Positions 1-8,068 of a DNA stretch of 58,783 nt are shown here, one piece after another; position 1 is the stretch's first letter; the number at the start of each line of letters is the position of its first letter. The DNA is from a bacterium (Candidatus Blackallbacteria) CG13_big_fil_rev_8_21_14_2_50_49_14. GTDB lineage: Bacteria > Cyanobacteriota > Sericytochromatia > UBA7694. The DNA is taken from contig PFGG01000061.1 in assembly GCA_002783405.1 (NCBI GenBank), forward strand, positions 1 through 58,783. The letters are read 5' to 3'. The notes under the pieces were generated by a model that worked only from the letters and a program-made list of their open reading frames with translations, was not told the origin of the DNA and ran no database searches. Both the position numbers and the translations under genes were made by a program.

Positions 1-25
1 CTTTCCTGTGTCAAAAAACTTAAAT

Positions 26-55
26 CGCACCCCGAATCTCGTGATTCAAGGTGCG
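26..55. other. Inverted repeat (hairpin) near the left edge
   Basis: CGCACC (26-31) and GAATC (34-38) pair with GATTC (43-47) and GGTGCG (50-55), with a symmetric CC/AA internal mismatch and a four-base loop. On the minus strand it is followed by an A/T-rich tract (the complement of 12-25), so it could be a second terminator behind the minus-strand gene at 167-799, or a terminator for something left of the window. No long T-run follows on either strand, so this is a possibility only. Confidence 0.4.
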
Positions 56-94
56 AAGAACTTTCATTCTGAACTACTGAGTTTCACAGCGCTC

Positions 95-127
95 AAAAAA
101 AAGATCTCTAAGGTTCGCTTAGAGATC
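95..127 (-). terminator. Intrinsic terminator of the 167-799 gene
   Basis: A perfect 10-bp inverted repeat, GATCTCTAAG (103-112) and CTTAGAGATC (118-127), has a 5-base loop. On the minus strand the stem is followed by eight T (complement of the A-run 95-102). It lies about 40 bases past the stop codon of the only nearby minus-strand gene. Confidence 0.85.
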
Positions 128-166
128 AGCAGGGTGTTTCGAGGAGAATTCAGAATATGAGTGTAC

Positions 167-799
167 TCAAGGGGTCGCTGTTGGGGTCGCTGAAGGAAAG
201 GGCATTCCACTGGGTGGAGGCTGTCCCGGCCCCCCAGGCCCCAGGCCTTGGGGAGGCATCATCACAGCCTGCCATTCAGGATGCGCCTGAAAGAGAGCTT
301 CCATTTTCGTTCGACGCTCTTCTGGGCCCAGGCTTTGTAATTCTTCCAAAGCTGTTGCCAGTTCAGGATACTGGGTCTGAATTTCAGTGAAGTTGGGTGG
401 CAGTCCGCCAGGGCCTCTCCCAGCTTGGCCTGGTTGGGGCATGCCTGTTTGGTTTTGACGATTTTGGAAATTACCCTTATTAAATAAACGTTCATTCAAC
501 TGTGTTGACAAACTCGCTTTGCTTGACAACAAAGTTTGAAGGCTTTGTTGCTTTGCCGCTGTCGTCGTACTTTGGTTGGATTGCGCCCAGGTTTGTAGTT
601 CTGTGCTGCCAATTTCTGTAGCGACGATCGTCTGTTCTGTTGTGGGTAATGCCAGAAACTGAGAGACAATCGACTCAATCGAAGTCGAGGTTAACCCCGT
701 ACTCGCAATTTGAGAAAGCAACTGCTCACTGCAACCTGGCCCCATCAAAAGGGCCGAAAGAGCCAAAAGTTTCAGAGCTGAAGATTTGAGTCTTGACAT
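167..799 (-). CDS. Putative exported or lipoprotein-like protein of unknown function
   Basis: 210 aa. The N-terminus has Arg/Lys residues, a hydrophobic run (about residues 8-20) and Cys23 after GPG, which resembles an imperfect lipobox, so it is probably exported and possibly lipid-anchored. The middle is rich in Ser, Thr and Gln. From about residue 115 it becomes Pro/Gly/Gln-rich and ends in a Pro/Thr/Ala tail, a low-complexity surface-type composition. The start is supported by GAGAGG eight bases upstream of ATG. It is transcribed alone, divergently from the gene at 1004, and ends at a strong terminator. No family recognised. Confidence 0.7.
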   Translation of the reverse strand: MSRLKSSALKLLALSALLMGPGCSEQLLSQIASTGLTSTSIESIVSQFLALPTTEQTIVATEIGSTELQTWAQSNQSTTTAAKQQSLQTLLSSKASLSTQLNERLFNKGNFQNRQNQTGMPQPGQAGRGPGGLPPNFTEIQTQYPELATALEELQSLGPEERRTKMEALFQAHPEWQAVMMPPQGLGPGGPGQPPPSGMPFPSATPTATP

Positions 800-1003
800 G
801 TAAATAACCTCTCAGATTTTGTTGATTACAGTCAGCTTGGTTTGGCCTTTTCGACTGTCTGTAAGTTTCATTCTAATTTTCAAACTTGAACAGATTACGT
901 TGAGATTGTTTTCAGAACGTAAAACTTTGTGCTCATGAAGTAAAGATTTTTTTTTAAGTTTCCCAAGCCATGTTAGGATAATGCTGAGACCCAGGAGGAA
1001 GCA

Positions 1004-1411
1004 ATGAAAATATCCGTCAACTGTTTACTGCCTTTAACAATACTTCTGTTCGCGAGTAAAGATTTACCAAAATTCCCACTGGTTTGTGAGCAGGGCAAGA
1101 CCCCTGAAGCCTGCCTCAACCAAAAAGTGGAACTGGAAGTTCTGATGACCGGCTATGGAGAAAAACCCGATGAGATACTGCAACACCCCAATATGCTCCC
1201 CCCGATGGGGAAATGGTATCAGTATCAAACGCGATTCTCCAGCAATTTAGGTCAGCTCAATCTGATCAGTCCCAAAGAGATCGCCTGTCCCAAACTGAAA
1301 ATTGAGGGCATTTTGAGTAAATATGAATTGGGCTGCAAAGCACACGAAAAAGGAAAATGTGAATACAGCAATTACGTGGTCAATGTAAAAAACTTTCAAT
1401 GTCTGAAATAA
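1004..1411 (+). CDS. Small secreted cysteine-containing protein, unknown function
   Basis: 135 aa starting at an ATG with a strong AGGAGG site five bases upstream. Residues 1-17 form a short hydrophobic signal-like segment. The mature part contains an even-looking set of cysteines (two near residues 28-37, then several in the C-terminal third), which suggests disulfides in the periplasm or outside the cell. It ends 13 bases inside the following P-loop gene, so the two are probably co-transcribed. No family recognised. Confidence 0.65.
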   Translation: MKISVNCLLPLTILLFASKDLPKFPLVCEQGKTPEACLNQKVELEVLMTGYGEKPDEILQHPNMLPPMGKWYQYQTRFSSNLGQLNLISPKEIACPKLKIEGILSKYELGCKAHEKGKCEYSNYVVNVKNFQCLK

Positions 1412-1986
1412 AAAAACGTTGGTTGATCGAGGGCGTGGCTGGCACAGGGAAATCTTCCCTGATTGCCCAATTAAAAGCGCAATTGAAGTCAGCAAGCAGG
1501 AAAGGCAAAGTTTTCGATGAAGGCCAAACCTTTGGTGAACTATTAGAGGAGCTGAAAACCCATCCCAGTCCTGAAGCTCATTTCTGGCGCATGGAGCAAG
1601 TCATGCAAGCGCTGGCTGGAAGTCTCAACTTGGACTATCTCATCCTTGAGCGTTTTCATCCTTCCTATTATGTGCAATTTCCACTTGCAGAGCATTTTAG
1701 CCGCTTCGATCGCCAATTGGCAGCATGGGGCTTTGAATTCGTTCTTTTGGATTTACCCGATCAGGCCTTTGCAGAACGCAGCCTCTATTGTCCTGAACGA
1801 GAAGCAGAAGGGTGGAGCGCTGGCAATATTGCCTGGTATGGCTCTGAACAGAAGGCAATAGAGGCCTTTCAAAACTCACAGGCACGTCGTCGTGAATATG
1901 CAAATCTCAGTAAAATGAAAGTTCGAATCCTCGATACCTCTGCCCAAAATTGGCTAATCTATGCAAAAGACCTTCTGGACGCTTAA
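1399..1986 (+). CDS. P-loop NTPase, nucleoside/thymidylate kinase-like
   Basis: 195 aa. A Walker A motif, GVAGTGKSS, sits at residues 12-20. It is followed by the layout of small nucleoside or thymidylate kinases: an ERFHPSYY segment near residue 78 resembling the ER(Y/F) substrate-side motif, and an LDLPDQAF strand near 113 resembling the place of Walker B. This suggests phosphoryl transfer to a small substrate in the cytoplasm, but the acceptor cannot be read from the sequence. The start overlaps the previous gene by 13 bases; the next gene begins two bases after the stop. Confidence 0.7.
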   Translation: MSEIKKRWLIEGVAGTGKSSLIAQLKAQLKSASRKGKVFDEGQTFGELLEELKTHPSPEAHFWRMEQVMQALAGSLNLDYLILERFHPSYYVQFPLAEHFSRFDRQLAAWGFEFVLLDLPDQAFAERSLYCPEREAEGWSAGNIAWYGSEQKAIEAFQNSQARRREYANLSKMKVRILDTSAQNWLIYAKDLLDA

Positions 1987-1987
1987 A

Positions 1988-3160
1988 ATGCATGCCCAAA
2001 TCAAGAGCCTGAAGATTTTGCTATGCTTACTCTTCTGCTTTTCGCAGCAAATTGCCTCTGCCCAGCAAGCAAGCAATCAGTCTGATCGAAAGTGCAGACC
2101 TGAATTCCCCCTCAAAGAAGGTTGGTTGGGGGGAGATGGCATTTTTTCTGTTCCACTCAATTCAGGCAAAACGATTTGGCTCTTTGGAGACAGTTTTGTT
2201 TCAAGCCAGGCAAATTCAAGAACCGAACCGCTCAATCGATTGGGTGCAGAGATGGTGGCCAATACCCTCGCCCTCTCAAAATGTGGGCCCCAAGGTTTTG
2301 AATTGAATTATTATTGGCATAAAAATTCGAGCCCCCCTCAGAAGCCATTTTTTCAGGGCGAAGGTTTTAAATACTGGCCGATTCATGGATTTGAATATGC
2401 AGGAAAACTCTATCTTGCCCTTGAAAGAATCCAGACCACGGATGCCGTCGAAAATGGTTTCAATTTTGAAATTACAGGCGTCGATCTGGCTGTGGTTTCA
2501 AACCCCGAATCGCCCCCCCCTGAATGGCAGATCACGATCAAAAACCTGTCTGAAAACAGAGAAATCATCCCGGGCATTGCCATGGTGAGAGAAAAGGGCT
2601 ATCTCTATTTATTGTCATTTCAAGAGACCCCCCAAAAAAATCACCCGTTCCTGCTCAATCGCATCCCCATTTCTAGCTTGCAGCAAACGCCTTTGCCACT
2701 CGAATACTTGAGTCAATCTAAAATCTGGAAACAAGGTTTGACAGGGCCTGATGCGCAGGTCTTAATCCCAAACGGCGCAACAGAAGCCTCTCTGTTTTAT
2801 GATCCTGAAACCAAAATGTGGATGATTGTGCATACTTCACCCGAATTTCTTCATTCTGAAATCGTCATTTACCAAGCACGGGAATTGATCGGGCCCTGGA
2901 TAAATAAACAGGTATTTACAAATTTCTATCCTGAAATGGATAAAACACAGCCTCTTTATGATACTGAAAGTTTTTGTTATGCCGCCAAAGCACATCCTCA
3001 ATTCTCAAATTTTAAAGCGCATGAGTTATTGATTGGCTATGCCTGCAATTCATTTCATTTTAATAAACTCTTGCAAAGCACCCAACTCTACCGCCCCCAA
3101 GTGAAGAATATCAAACTAAATCCTGAGCATGAAAGTTTTGAGCATGAAGCCAAAAGATAA
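1988..3160 (+). CDS. Secreted beta-propeller-type protein (DUF4185/DUF5005-like)
   Basis: 390 aa from ATG 1988; an in-frame ATG at 1961 would add nine residues in front of the signal peptide. I prefer 1988 because the hydrophobic core then starts at a normal distance (signal peptide about 1-24, cleavage near ASA-QQ). The mature N-terminus carries GWLGGDG...WLFGDSF, typical of DUF4185/DUF5005 proteins, which are five-bladed propellers related to glycoside hydrolases. Later WxxVH and SFCYAAK segments fit propeller blades. A carbohydrate substrate is plausible but unproven. It overlaps the following gene by 32 bases. Confidence 0.65.
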   Translation: MHAQIKSLKILLCLLFCFSQQIASAQQASNQSDRKCRPEFPLKEGWLGGDGIFSVPLNSGKTIWLFGDSFVSSQANSRTEPLNRLGAEMVANTLALSKCGPQGFELNYYWHKNSSPPQKPFFQGEGFKYWPIHGFEYAGKLYLALERIQTTDAVENGFNFEITGVDLAVVSNPESPPPEWQITIKNLSENREIIPGIAMVREKGYLYLLSFQETPQKNHPFLLNRIPISSLQQTPLPLEYLSQSKIWKQGLTGPDAQVLIPNGATEASLFYDPETKMWMIVHTSPEFLHSEIVIYQARELIGPWINKQVFTNFYPEMDKTQPLYDTESFCYAAKAHPQFSNFKAHELLIGYACNSFHFNKLLQSTQLYRPQVKNIKLNPEHESFEHEAKR

Positions 3161-3896
3161 AAAAACAGGGTCTATTTCAGGCGCTCAATCCCTGGGCTTC
3201 ATTGTTTCTGTCGCCCTTTTTATGCCGCTTAGATCGCAAGCTGCACAAGAAATGCAGATCCCAGCCTTCAGTTGTCGAAATGGGCTCTTCGCTGTACATG
3301 CTGAGCATCACTTTCAGAGAGCAAAAGTCAGCGCTACAGCAAAAACCTATTTTTATGAAGATATTGAAAATTGCCCCCAGAAGCCCACTTGTAAAACAAA
3401 ATCCTACCTTATTCAGAATGACCCGATTTTGATCAATCAAATCAAGGGGGAGTGGGTCTGCGCCTGGTATGCTGGGAAAGAACGGGAAACGGTGGGTTGG
3501 TTAAAACGCAAGCAGATTTCACTGCTGTCAGAAAAAGCGCCCCCGCAATTATCTGATTGGGCCGGTCATTGGGTTTCGCCTCAAGCAGATCTCAAGATCA
3601 AACAAAATCCAGACAAAAAAAGCCTATTTTTAGAAGGACAAGCTTTCTGGTATGGAGCTATCGTCAATGGAGAAAAAGTAATTCATGTGGGCAGTATTGG
3701 GTCTGAGCGCATAGAACCTCAGCAAAGATTCCTGAAGTATTCAGAGGGTGAGGATGCATGGGACTGCAAAGTGAAGTTCACGCTCTTGCCCCCCTTTTTG
3801 ATTGTGGATGACAATCTGCATTGTGGGGGGCAGAATGTCAGTTTTCGGGGCATTTATCAAAAGCAGAAAACAGCCTACCAGAACAAAGTACGTTAA
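3129..3896 (+). CDS. Secreted hypothetical protein with SH3-like N-terminal half
   Basis: 255 aa; an alternative ATG lies at 3144. A hydrophobic stretch near residues 22-38 ending in SQAAQ looks like a signal peptide with an unusually long polar N-region, which the 3144 start would shorten. Residues about 45-130 (paired cysteines, VSATAKTYFY, VGWLKRKQI) resemble a bacterial SH3 module. The C-terminal half (about 140-250) is rich in beta strands, with cysteines in DDNLHCGG. The gene starts inside the preceding secreted-protein gene. Function unknown. Confidence 0.6.
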   Translation: MKVLSMKPKDKKTGSISGAQSLGFIVSVALFMPLRSQAAQEMQIPAFSCRNGLFAVHAEHHFQRAKVSATAKTYFYEDIENCPQKPTCKTKSYLIQNDPILINQIKGEWVCAWYAGKERETVGWLKRKQISLLSEKAPPQLSDWAGHWVSPQADLKIKQNPDKKSLFLEGQAFWYGAIVNGEKVIHVGSIGSERIEPQQRFLKYSEGEDAWDCKVKFTLLPPFLIVDDNLHCGGQNVSFRGIYQKQKTAYQNKVR

Positions 3897-3900
3897 GCGC

Positions 3901-4701
3901 TTAGCTTATCCTCACAAGTTTGGAAATCCCGATCAGATTGGCTGCAGCGATCTGCAACTGCGTTTTAAAATCTGCAACACCAGGGGGCAGACCTTTAAAC
4001 AACGATTCAATTTGAACAACTGCATGCTCAGGCAAGCACGGCAAAAGACTCTGTTTATCTTTTAACCCCCAAAAAACAGGTTCCTGCGGCAATTCAGATT
4101 CGGCCATGCCCTTGTTCAGCAGTTGAATTCCCCAGGGAGAGAGGGCGTCAAAAACCATTTTGGCCTTGGGAAACGCACTGTAAACCTTGCGCAAAAGTTC
4201 CTCAATCTGCTCAGGTTTGAGATACATGCTCACCCCAGCCAAACAGATCAAGGGTTCTTCAAGCTGCCAAGCTTTGACAGTATTTACCCAGGAAAAGGCA
4301 AGAAACGAGTCCCTTACCATCGTGCGCATCGGATCTGCTTGAATAAATTGATCGCGAAAATTGAGTACATCTTCAAAATCACAATCCAGCACCCTGCCTC
4401 GCCCTTGATAAATACGCGAAAAAGGATCATCCAAGCCCACGCCTAAATTTACGACACATGCTTGAGGTTGAAGCAGATGGGCCCGGCTGATCTGATCGAT
4501 TTGATAGGTACGATTCCCCCAGGCAGCGATGCCGTAACCACCAATTTTGCGATCGATGCTTGAAAAATCATAGTCCAATGATTTTACCATGCGCTCTGAT
4601 ACAGGATCTTTAAAATCCAACAAAGGGTTCAGATGCCATTGATAACGTCCCCACAGAGGGAGCAAACCTGTTTGCCCCAAAACCGAGAAATCTGGATTCA
4701 T
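3901..4701 (-). CDS. SAM-dependent methyltransferase, leucine carboxyl methyltransferase (LCMT/TcmP-like) family
   Basis: 266 aa. The first half has the family pattern: an R-containing stretch before VVNLGVGLDDPFSR (SAM-binding glycine loop, about residues 84-97), then RVLDCDFEDVLNFR with the acidic residue expected to contact the SAM ribose, and later LICLAGVSMYL (about 150-160). Relatives methylate carboxyl or hydroxyl groups of polyketides and other small molecules. The start codon overlaps the stop of the upstream aminotransferase gene by four bases, so the two are translationally coupled and probably act in one pathway. The acceptor is unknown. Confidence 0.75.
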   Translation of the reverse strand: MNPDFSVLGQTGLLPLWGRYQWHLNPLLDFKDPVSERMVKSLDYDFSSIDRKIGGYGIAAWGNRTYQIDQISRAHLLQPQACVVNLGVGLDDPFSRIYQGRGRVLDCDFEDVLNFRDQFIQADPMRTMVRDSFLAFSWVNTVKAWQLEEPLICLAGVSMYLKPEQIEELLRKVYSAFPKAKMVFDALSPWGIQLLNKGMAESELPQEPVFWGLKDKQSLLPCLPEHAVVQIESLFKGLPPGVADFKTQLQIAAANLIGISKLVRIS

Positions 4702-5915
4702 AGCATCTCCAAAACTTTTGCCATTTTCAAAAAAAACCTTTTCGATAATTTTGAATAGCTTGGAAATAATATCAAATGTTCAATCAAATCTTCACAATTG
4801 GGACAAAAATAACTTTGTTTAAATTCCTCTAAATGCGATATATTTTGAAAAAAATCTATATTCACATCGATTTTAGATTTTATTAAAATATTTTTTAAGT
4901 CTTTATTTTTGCCCCGATAGTAGACAGGGTATTGCAGATAGGTAAATACCTGTGCAGGGTCAAAGCTAAAAAATGGCATAAAATTTGATTTCTTCTCAAA
5001 CAGCTGAGAATAGGTTTTTGCAAAGAATTTTGCTTTTTCACGCCGCGTGTTTAGAAAGGGCAATTGATTCAAGATCAGAGCAGCTTGGATGGGATGCATT
5101 GCATAATCTGAAAATTCAGGTTTTACTTTTTTCAGTTTGGGAATTTTGTCGACATGTCCTTTTTCATCAAAAGCAAAACTAATCTTTTTAAAAAACACTG
5201 AAAATATCACGGGATGAGATAATATTTCATAAAATATACAAAATAGAAATTTCTCTATCAAACGGTGAAGTGGCAAATAAGGCTGGTGAAGCATTTTTTT
5301 CTGAATCGCATAAAAAACAGCCGAATCTTTGAGCATCAGGGCTCCCCCATACAAACCCACAATATTTTTTAAGGCACCAAAGCTGTAAACTGCAGCATCG
5401 GCCTGCAGACCCACGGGGCCAAGTGAATCCTCACACCCCACTGCTTGGGCACAATCTTCAACCAACAAGATTTGATGCTGCTTGCAAAAGTGACGTATTT
5501 CTGTCAGGTCTTCGACGATGCCATACAAATGGGTATAAACCAGAACACGGGTTTTATCCGTTACACGTGCTTTGATTTCTGTGAGACCGGGCGTAAATTT
5601 ATGCGGAGCCGTATCGCAAAGCACAGGCTGCGCACCCGTCGCCAGAATCATATTGACCATATCTATCAGGGTATAGCTTGAAATGATGACCTGATCTTCT
5701 TTTTGCAAGACAGCTTGTAAATAGTGATAGAAACCTATTCTGGCCTGCGGAAAGAGCAAAATCTGTTCAGATTGAAACTGTTGAGATAAAAGCTGTAAAC
5801 ACGCAGCTAGAGGCTTTTTTTGATAAGCGAGGGGATTTAAAAGCGAAGTTATAAACTTCCCATAAAATTGAAGATTGGTATTTAACCGATAGCGGGGGTA
5901 GGAGTAATTGGTCAT
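4698..5915 (-). CDS. DegT/DnrJ/EryC1-type PLP aminotransferase
   Basis: 405 aa. VEDCAQAVG (Asp154) and YSFGALKNIVGLYGGAL (Lys183) are the cofactor-binding Asp and Schiff-base Lys segments of the DegT/AHBA-synthase fold; these enzymes usually aminate keto-sugars or precursors of secondary metabolites. The glycine-rich segment after the lysine departs from the common KxxTxGEGG form, so it is a divergent member. The coding sequence, mainly its 3' half (4700-5300), is clearly more AT-rich than its neighbours, compatible with acquisition by transfer. Coupled to the methyltransferase; divergent from the Rieske gene across only 42 bases. Confidence 0.75.
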   Translation of the reverse strand: MTNYSYPRYRLNTNLQFYGKFITSLLNPLAYQKKPLAACLQLLSQQFQSEQILLFPQARIGFYHYLQAVLQKEDQVIISSYTLIDMVNMILATGAQPVLCDTAPHKFTPGLTEIKARVTDKTRVLVYTHLYGIVEDLTEIRHFCKQHQILLVEDCAQAVGCEDSLGPVGLQADAAVYSFGALKNIVGLYGGALMLKDSAVFYAIQKKMLHQPYLPLHRLIEKFLFCIFYEILSHPVIFSVFFKKISFAFDEKGHVDKIPKLKKVKPEFSDYAMHPIQAALILNQLPFLNTRREKAKFFAKTYSQLFEKKSNFMPFFSFDPAQVFTYLQYPVYYRGKNKDLKNILIKSKIDVNIDFFQNISHLEEFKQSYFCPNCEDLIEHLILFPSYSKLSKRFFLKMAKVLEML

Positions 5916-5929
5916 CTTCGCAATACTTT

Positions 5930-5937
5930 ATTATAAT
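5930..5937. promoter_or_regulatory. Overlapping divergent -10 boxes
   Basis: The 42-base gap between the divergent aminotransferase and Rieske genes holds ATTATAAT, which reads TATAAT on both strands (plus 5932-5937, minus 5930-5935). I see no good -35 for either direction inside the gap. The two operons may compete for one polymerase site. Confidence 0.4.
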
Positions 5938-5957
5938 TCATTTAATTCGCAGATGGC

Positions 5958-7025
5958 ATGGTCAAAATGTTAGACAAGATAAACCGCAACACCCAAAAAC
6001 AGTCTCAACATCCCATCTTTAACAATGCCCAAGTCATTCCAGAGGGCTGGTATTTTCTCTGTCAATCCAAGGAACTCCGTCCCAAACAAATCAAAGATTT
6101 CAAAATTGGCGCGCAAAAACTCGTAGTTTACCGTGGTGAATCAGGTAAAGTCTATACTCTCGATAGCTATTGCGCACATATGGGGGCCGATTTCAAAATT
6201 GGAAAAGTCGTAGCTGAAAATATTCAATGTTTTTTTCATCAATGGCAATATGCTGGCTCTGGCAATTGCGTGAAAATTCCCTGTCAAGCAGAGATTCCCG
6301 CGCGCGCCAAAGTTCAGGCCTATCCCACTGTCGAAAAATACGGGGCAGTTTGGTGCTATGCGGGCCCCATCGCTCACACGCCACTCTTAGAGGTTCCTGA
6401 TCTTGAAGGGAAAGAGACCATTACGCGCTTTGATCGAGCCAATTTTTCAAAAGGGCACCACCATATCAGCATGATCAACGGCATTGATCCCCAGCATTTG
6501 GCAACCGTCCATGATTTGAATATTCAAATGGAACTTGAAGTCCAGGAAGATCAAACACAGATATTTTTCAGTCTGACAGGTGACACCCCAAGAGGCTCAT
6601 GGACAGAAAAAATGATGTATTTTTTTATTGGCAAACGCTATTGCTATCAGATGAAGTATGCCGATGCCTGTCTGGCCTCTTTGACGATCTTAAAAAATGT
6701 TTATTTTCTAAAAGAGTCATGGAAATGGCCCGCCTTGCATATGTTTTATGCCTATCGCCCCCTTGAAGATGGCAGTTCACTCACCTTCCCGATTTATATT
6801 ACCTCGCTTGAACCCGGAGTTTGGGGCAAAATCAAAAGCCATTTCAGATTGTGGCTCACCAAACGTCTCTATTATTTTTTAAAAGATGATGATGAAATCA
6901 TTTATGACAATATTCGCTTCAATACCCATAATCTATTGAATATGGATGCCCCTGTTTCCCGCTATATCCGCTACGTCAATAAACTAAAAAAATCGTTGTG
7001 GTCAATTGATTGCGACCATGCCTAA
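5958..7025 (+). CDS. Rieske non-heme iron oxygenase
   Basis: 355 aa. The N-terminal Rieske domain (about 28-135) has both ligand pairs: C72-x-H74 and C91-x2-H94. The C-terminal catalytic domain has NGIDPQHLATVH, a D177-x2-H180-x4-H185 mononuclear iron site. The general form resembles single-component-terminal oxygenases such as the DAF-36/Neverland, chlorophyllide-oxygenase and related lipid-ring oxygenases; no ferredoxin or reductase gene is adjacent. It overlaps by eight bases with a di-iron hydroxylase, suggesting successive oxidations of one hydrophobic substrate. The substrate is not known. Confidence 0.85.
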   Translation: MVKMLDKINRNTQKQSQHPIFNNAQVIPEGWYFLCQSKELRPKQIKDFKIGAQKLVVYRGESGKVYTLDSYCAHMGADFKIGKVVAENIQCFFHQWQYAGSGNCVKIPCQAEIPARAKVQAYPTVEKYGAVWCYAGPIAHTPLLEVPDLEGKETITRFDRANFSKGHHHISMINGIDPQHLATVHDLNIQMELEVQEDQTQIFFSLTGDTPRGSWTEKMMYFFIGKRYCYQMKYADACLASLTILKNVYFLKESWKWPALHMFYAYRPLEDGSSLTFPIYITSLEPGVWGKIKSHFRLWLTKRLYYFLKDDDEIIYDNIRFNTHNLLNMDAPVSRYIRYVNKLKKSLWSIDCDHA

Positions 7026-7782
7026 AGCAGATATCTATACTTTGCTGGCACTATTGCTGATCTGTATTTTGATCTGTGAACGTGCTTTCCCCTATCAAGC
7101 CCTTGAAAAATCGAAATTTTGGTATCCTCGCTTTGCCCTGCTCTTTCTCGCAGCCAATGGCGTGGGTTTGCTTGCAGAAAATACCTGGATTCCTTTTCTA
7201 AAACACAGCGCGGCTCTGAAACTGCTGGCCCCCTTTCCCGATCTCGCTCAAGGAGGCTTGGGATTTGTGCTGGGCAGTTTCTTTTTTTATTGGTGGCACC
7301 GTTGGCGACACGAAATTGAATGGCTCTGGAATATCTTTCACCAAATGCACCATGCCCCCAAACGGATTGAAGGTTTTACAGCCTTTTATGTGCATCCGCT
7401 TGAATCTGTGGTTTCTTCACTTTTAAATGCCGCTCTGCTTTTCAGTTTGGGAGCTTCCACTGAGGGGTTTATTTGGTCAATTTTCTTTTTTTCCCTGATC
7501 GGCGTTTTCTATCACAGCAATCTTAAAACCCCCCTTTGGTTATCCTATTGGGTGAATACGCCTGAATTACACCGCATTCACCATTTGCGTGGCAAGCATC
7601 GGAATAACTATTCAGATTTGCCTGTTTGGGACAGAATCTTCGGCACCTTCCAAGCACCTAAAACACATGCAGAGCAAGCAGAATACGGGTTTCGTGAAAA
7701 TCTTGAAACTCATTTTTTCGAAATCCTGACGTTTAAGAATGTCTTGAGAAAGTACCCTCGGCGACAAAATCCCAAAGCATGA
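7018..7782 (+). CDS. Fatty acid hydroxylase / sterol desaturase family membrane protein
   Basis: 254 aa from ATG 7018 (a TTG at 7006 is also in frame). It has the histidine clusters of the family: HRWRH (about residue 97), HQMHH (about 113) and HRIHH (about 190), which bind a di-iron centre facing the cytoplasm, with hydrophobic segments at about 4-22, 35-60, 75-95 and 135-170. Members hydroxylate or desaturate acyl chains, sterols or carotenoids. The start lies inside the Rieske gene, so the two oxygenases are translated together. Confidence 0.85.
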   Translation: MPKADIYTLLALLLICILICERAFPYQALEKSKFWYPRFALLFLAANGVGLLAENTWIPFLKHSAALKLLAPFPDLAQGGLGFVLGSFFFYWWHRWRHEIEWLWNIFHQMHHAPKRIEGFTAFYVHPLESVVSSLLNAALLFSLGASTEGFIWSIFFFSLIGVFYHSNLKTPLWLSYWVNTPELHRIHHLRGKHRNNYSDLPVWDRIFGTFQAPKTHAEQAEYGFRENLETHFFEILTFKNVLRKYPRRQNPKA

Positions 7783-7848
7783 AAAGAAAACATCACGAAC
7801 AGCGTATGCTATGCTCAGAAGTAAAAGCTCAAAAGGTGAGGTGGATGT

Positions 7849-8058
7849 TTGGAGGCAAATTCGCTTTGGATGGGATTGCTTTGGGGAAGTATTGGCGCAG
7901 GTTATTTTATTTATGGAAAAAAGCAAAATTCTGTCCTGTTGATGTTGCTTGGATTTTGTCTTTGTGTTTTACCCTATCTGGTTGGGAATTTAGTTCTTCA
8001 AAATATGATCGCGTTGGCACTGACAGGCTCTCCATGGTTAATCAAAAAATATCTCTGA
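7849..8058 (+). CDS. Small two-helix membrane protein
   Basis: 69 aa. Start taken at TTG 7849 because AGGTGAGG lies seven bases upstream; ATG 7870 is the alternative. It has two hydrophobic segments (about residues 8-21 and 29-52) separated by a short GKKQ turn, and a WGSIGAGYFIYGKKQ motif often seen in small uncharacterised membrane proteins beside metabolic operons. It lies between the hydroxylase and the PLP enzyme on the same strand. Confidence 0.55.
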   Translation: MEANSLWMGLLWGSIGAGYFIYGKKQNSVLLMLLGFCLCVLPYLVGNLVLQNMIALALTGSPWLIKKYL

Positions 8059-8068
8059 AACCAATCCG

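Noticed and set aside
157-390. A plus-strand reading frame opposite the lipoprotein-like gene at the left edge
   Set aside because: It is antisense to a better supported gene with RBS, signal-like N-terminus and terminator; no start signals of its own.
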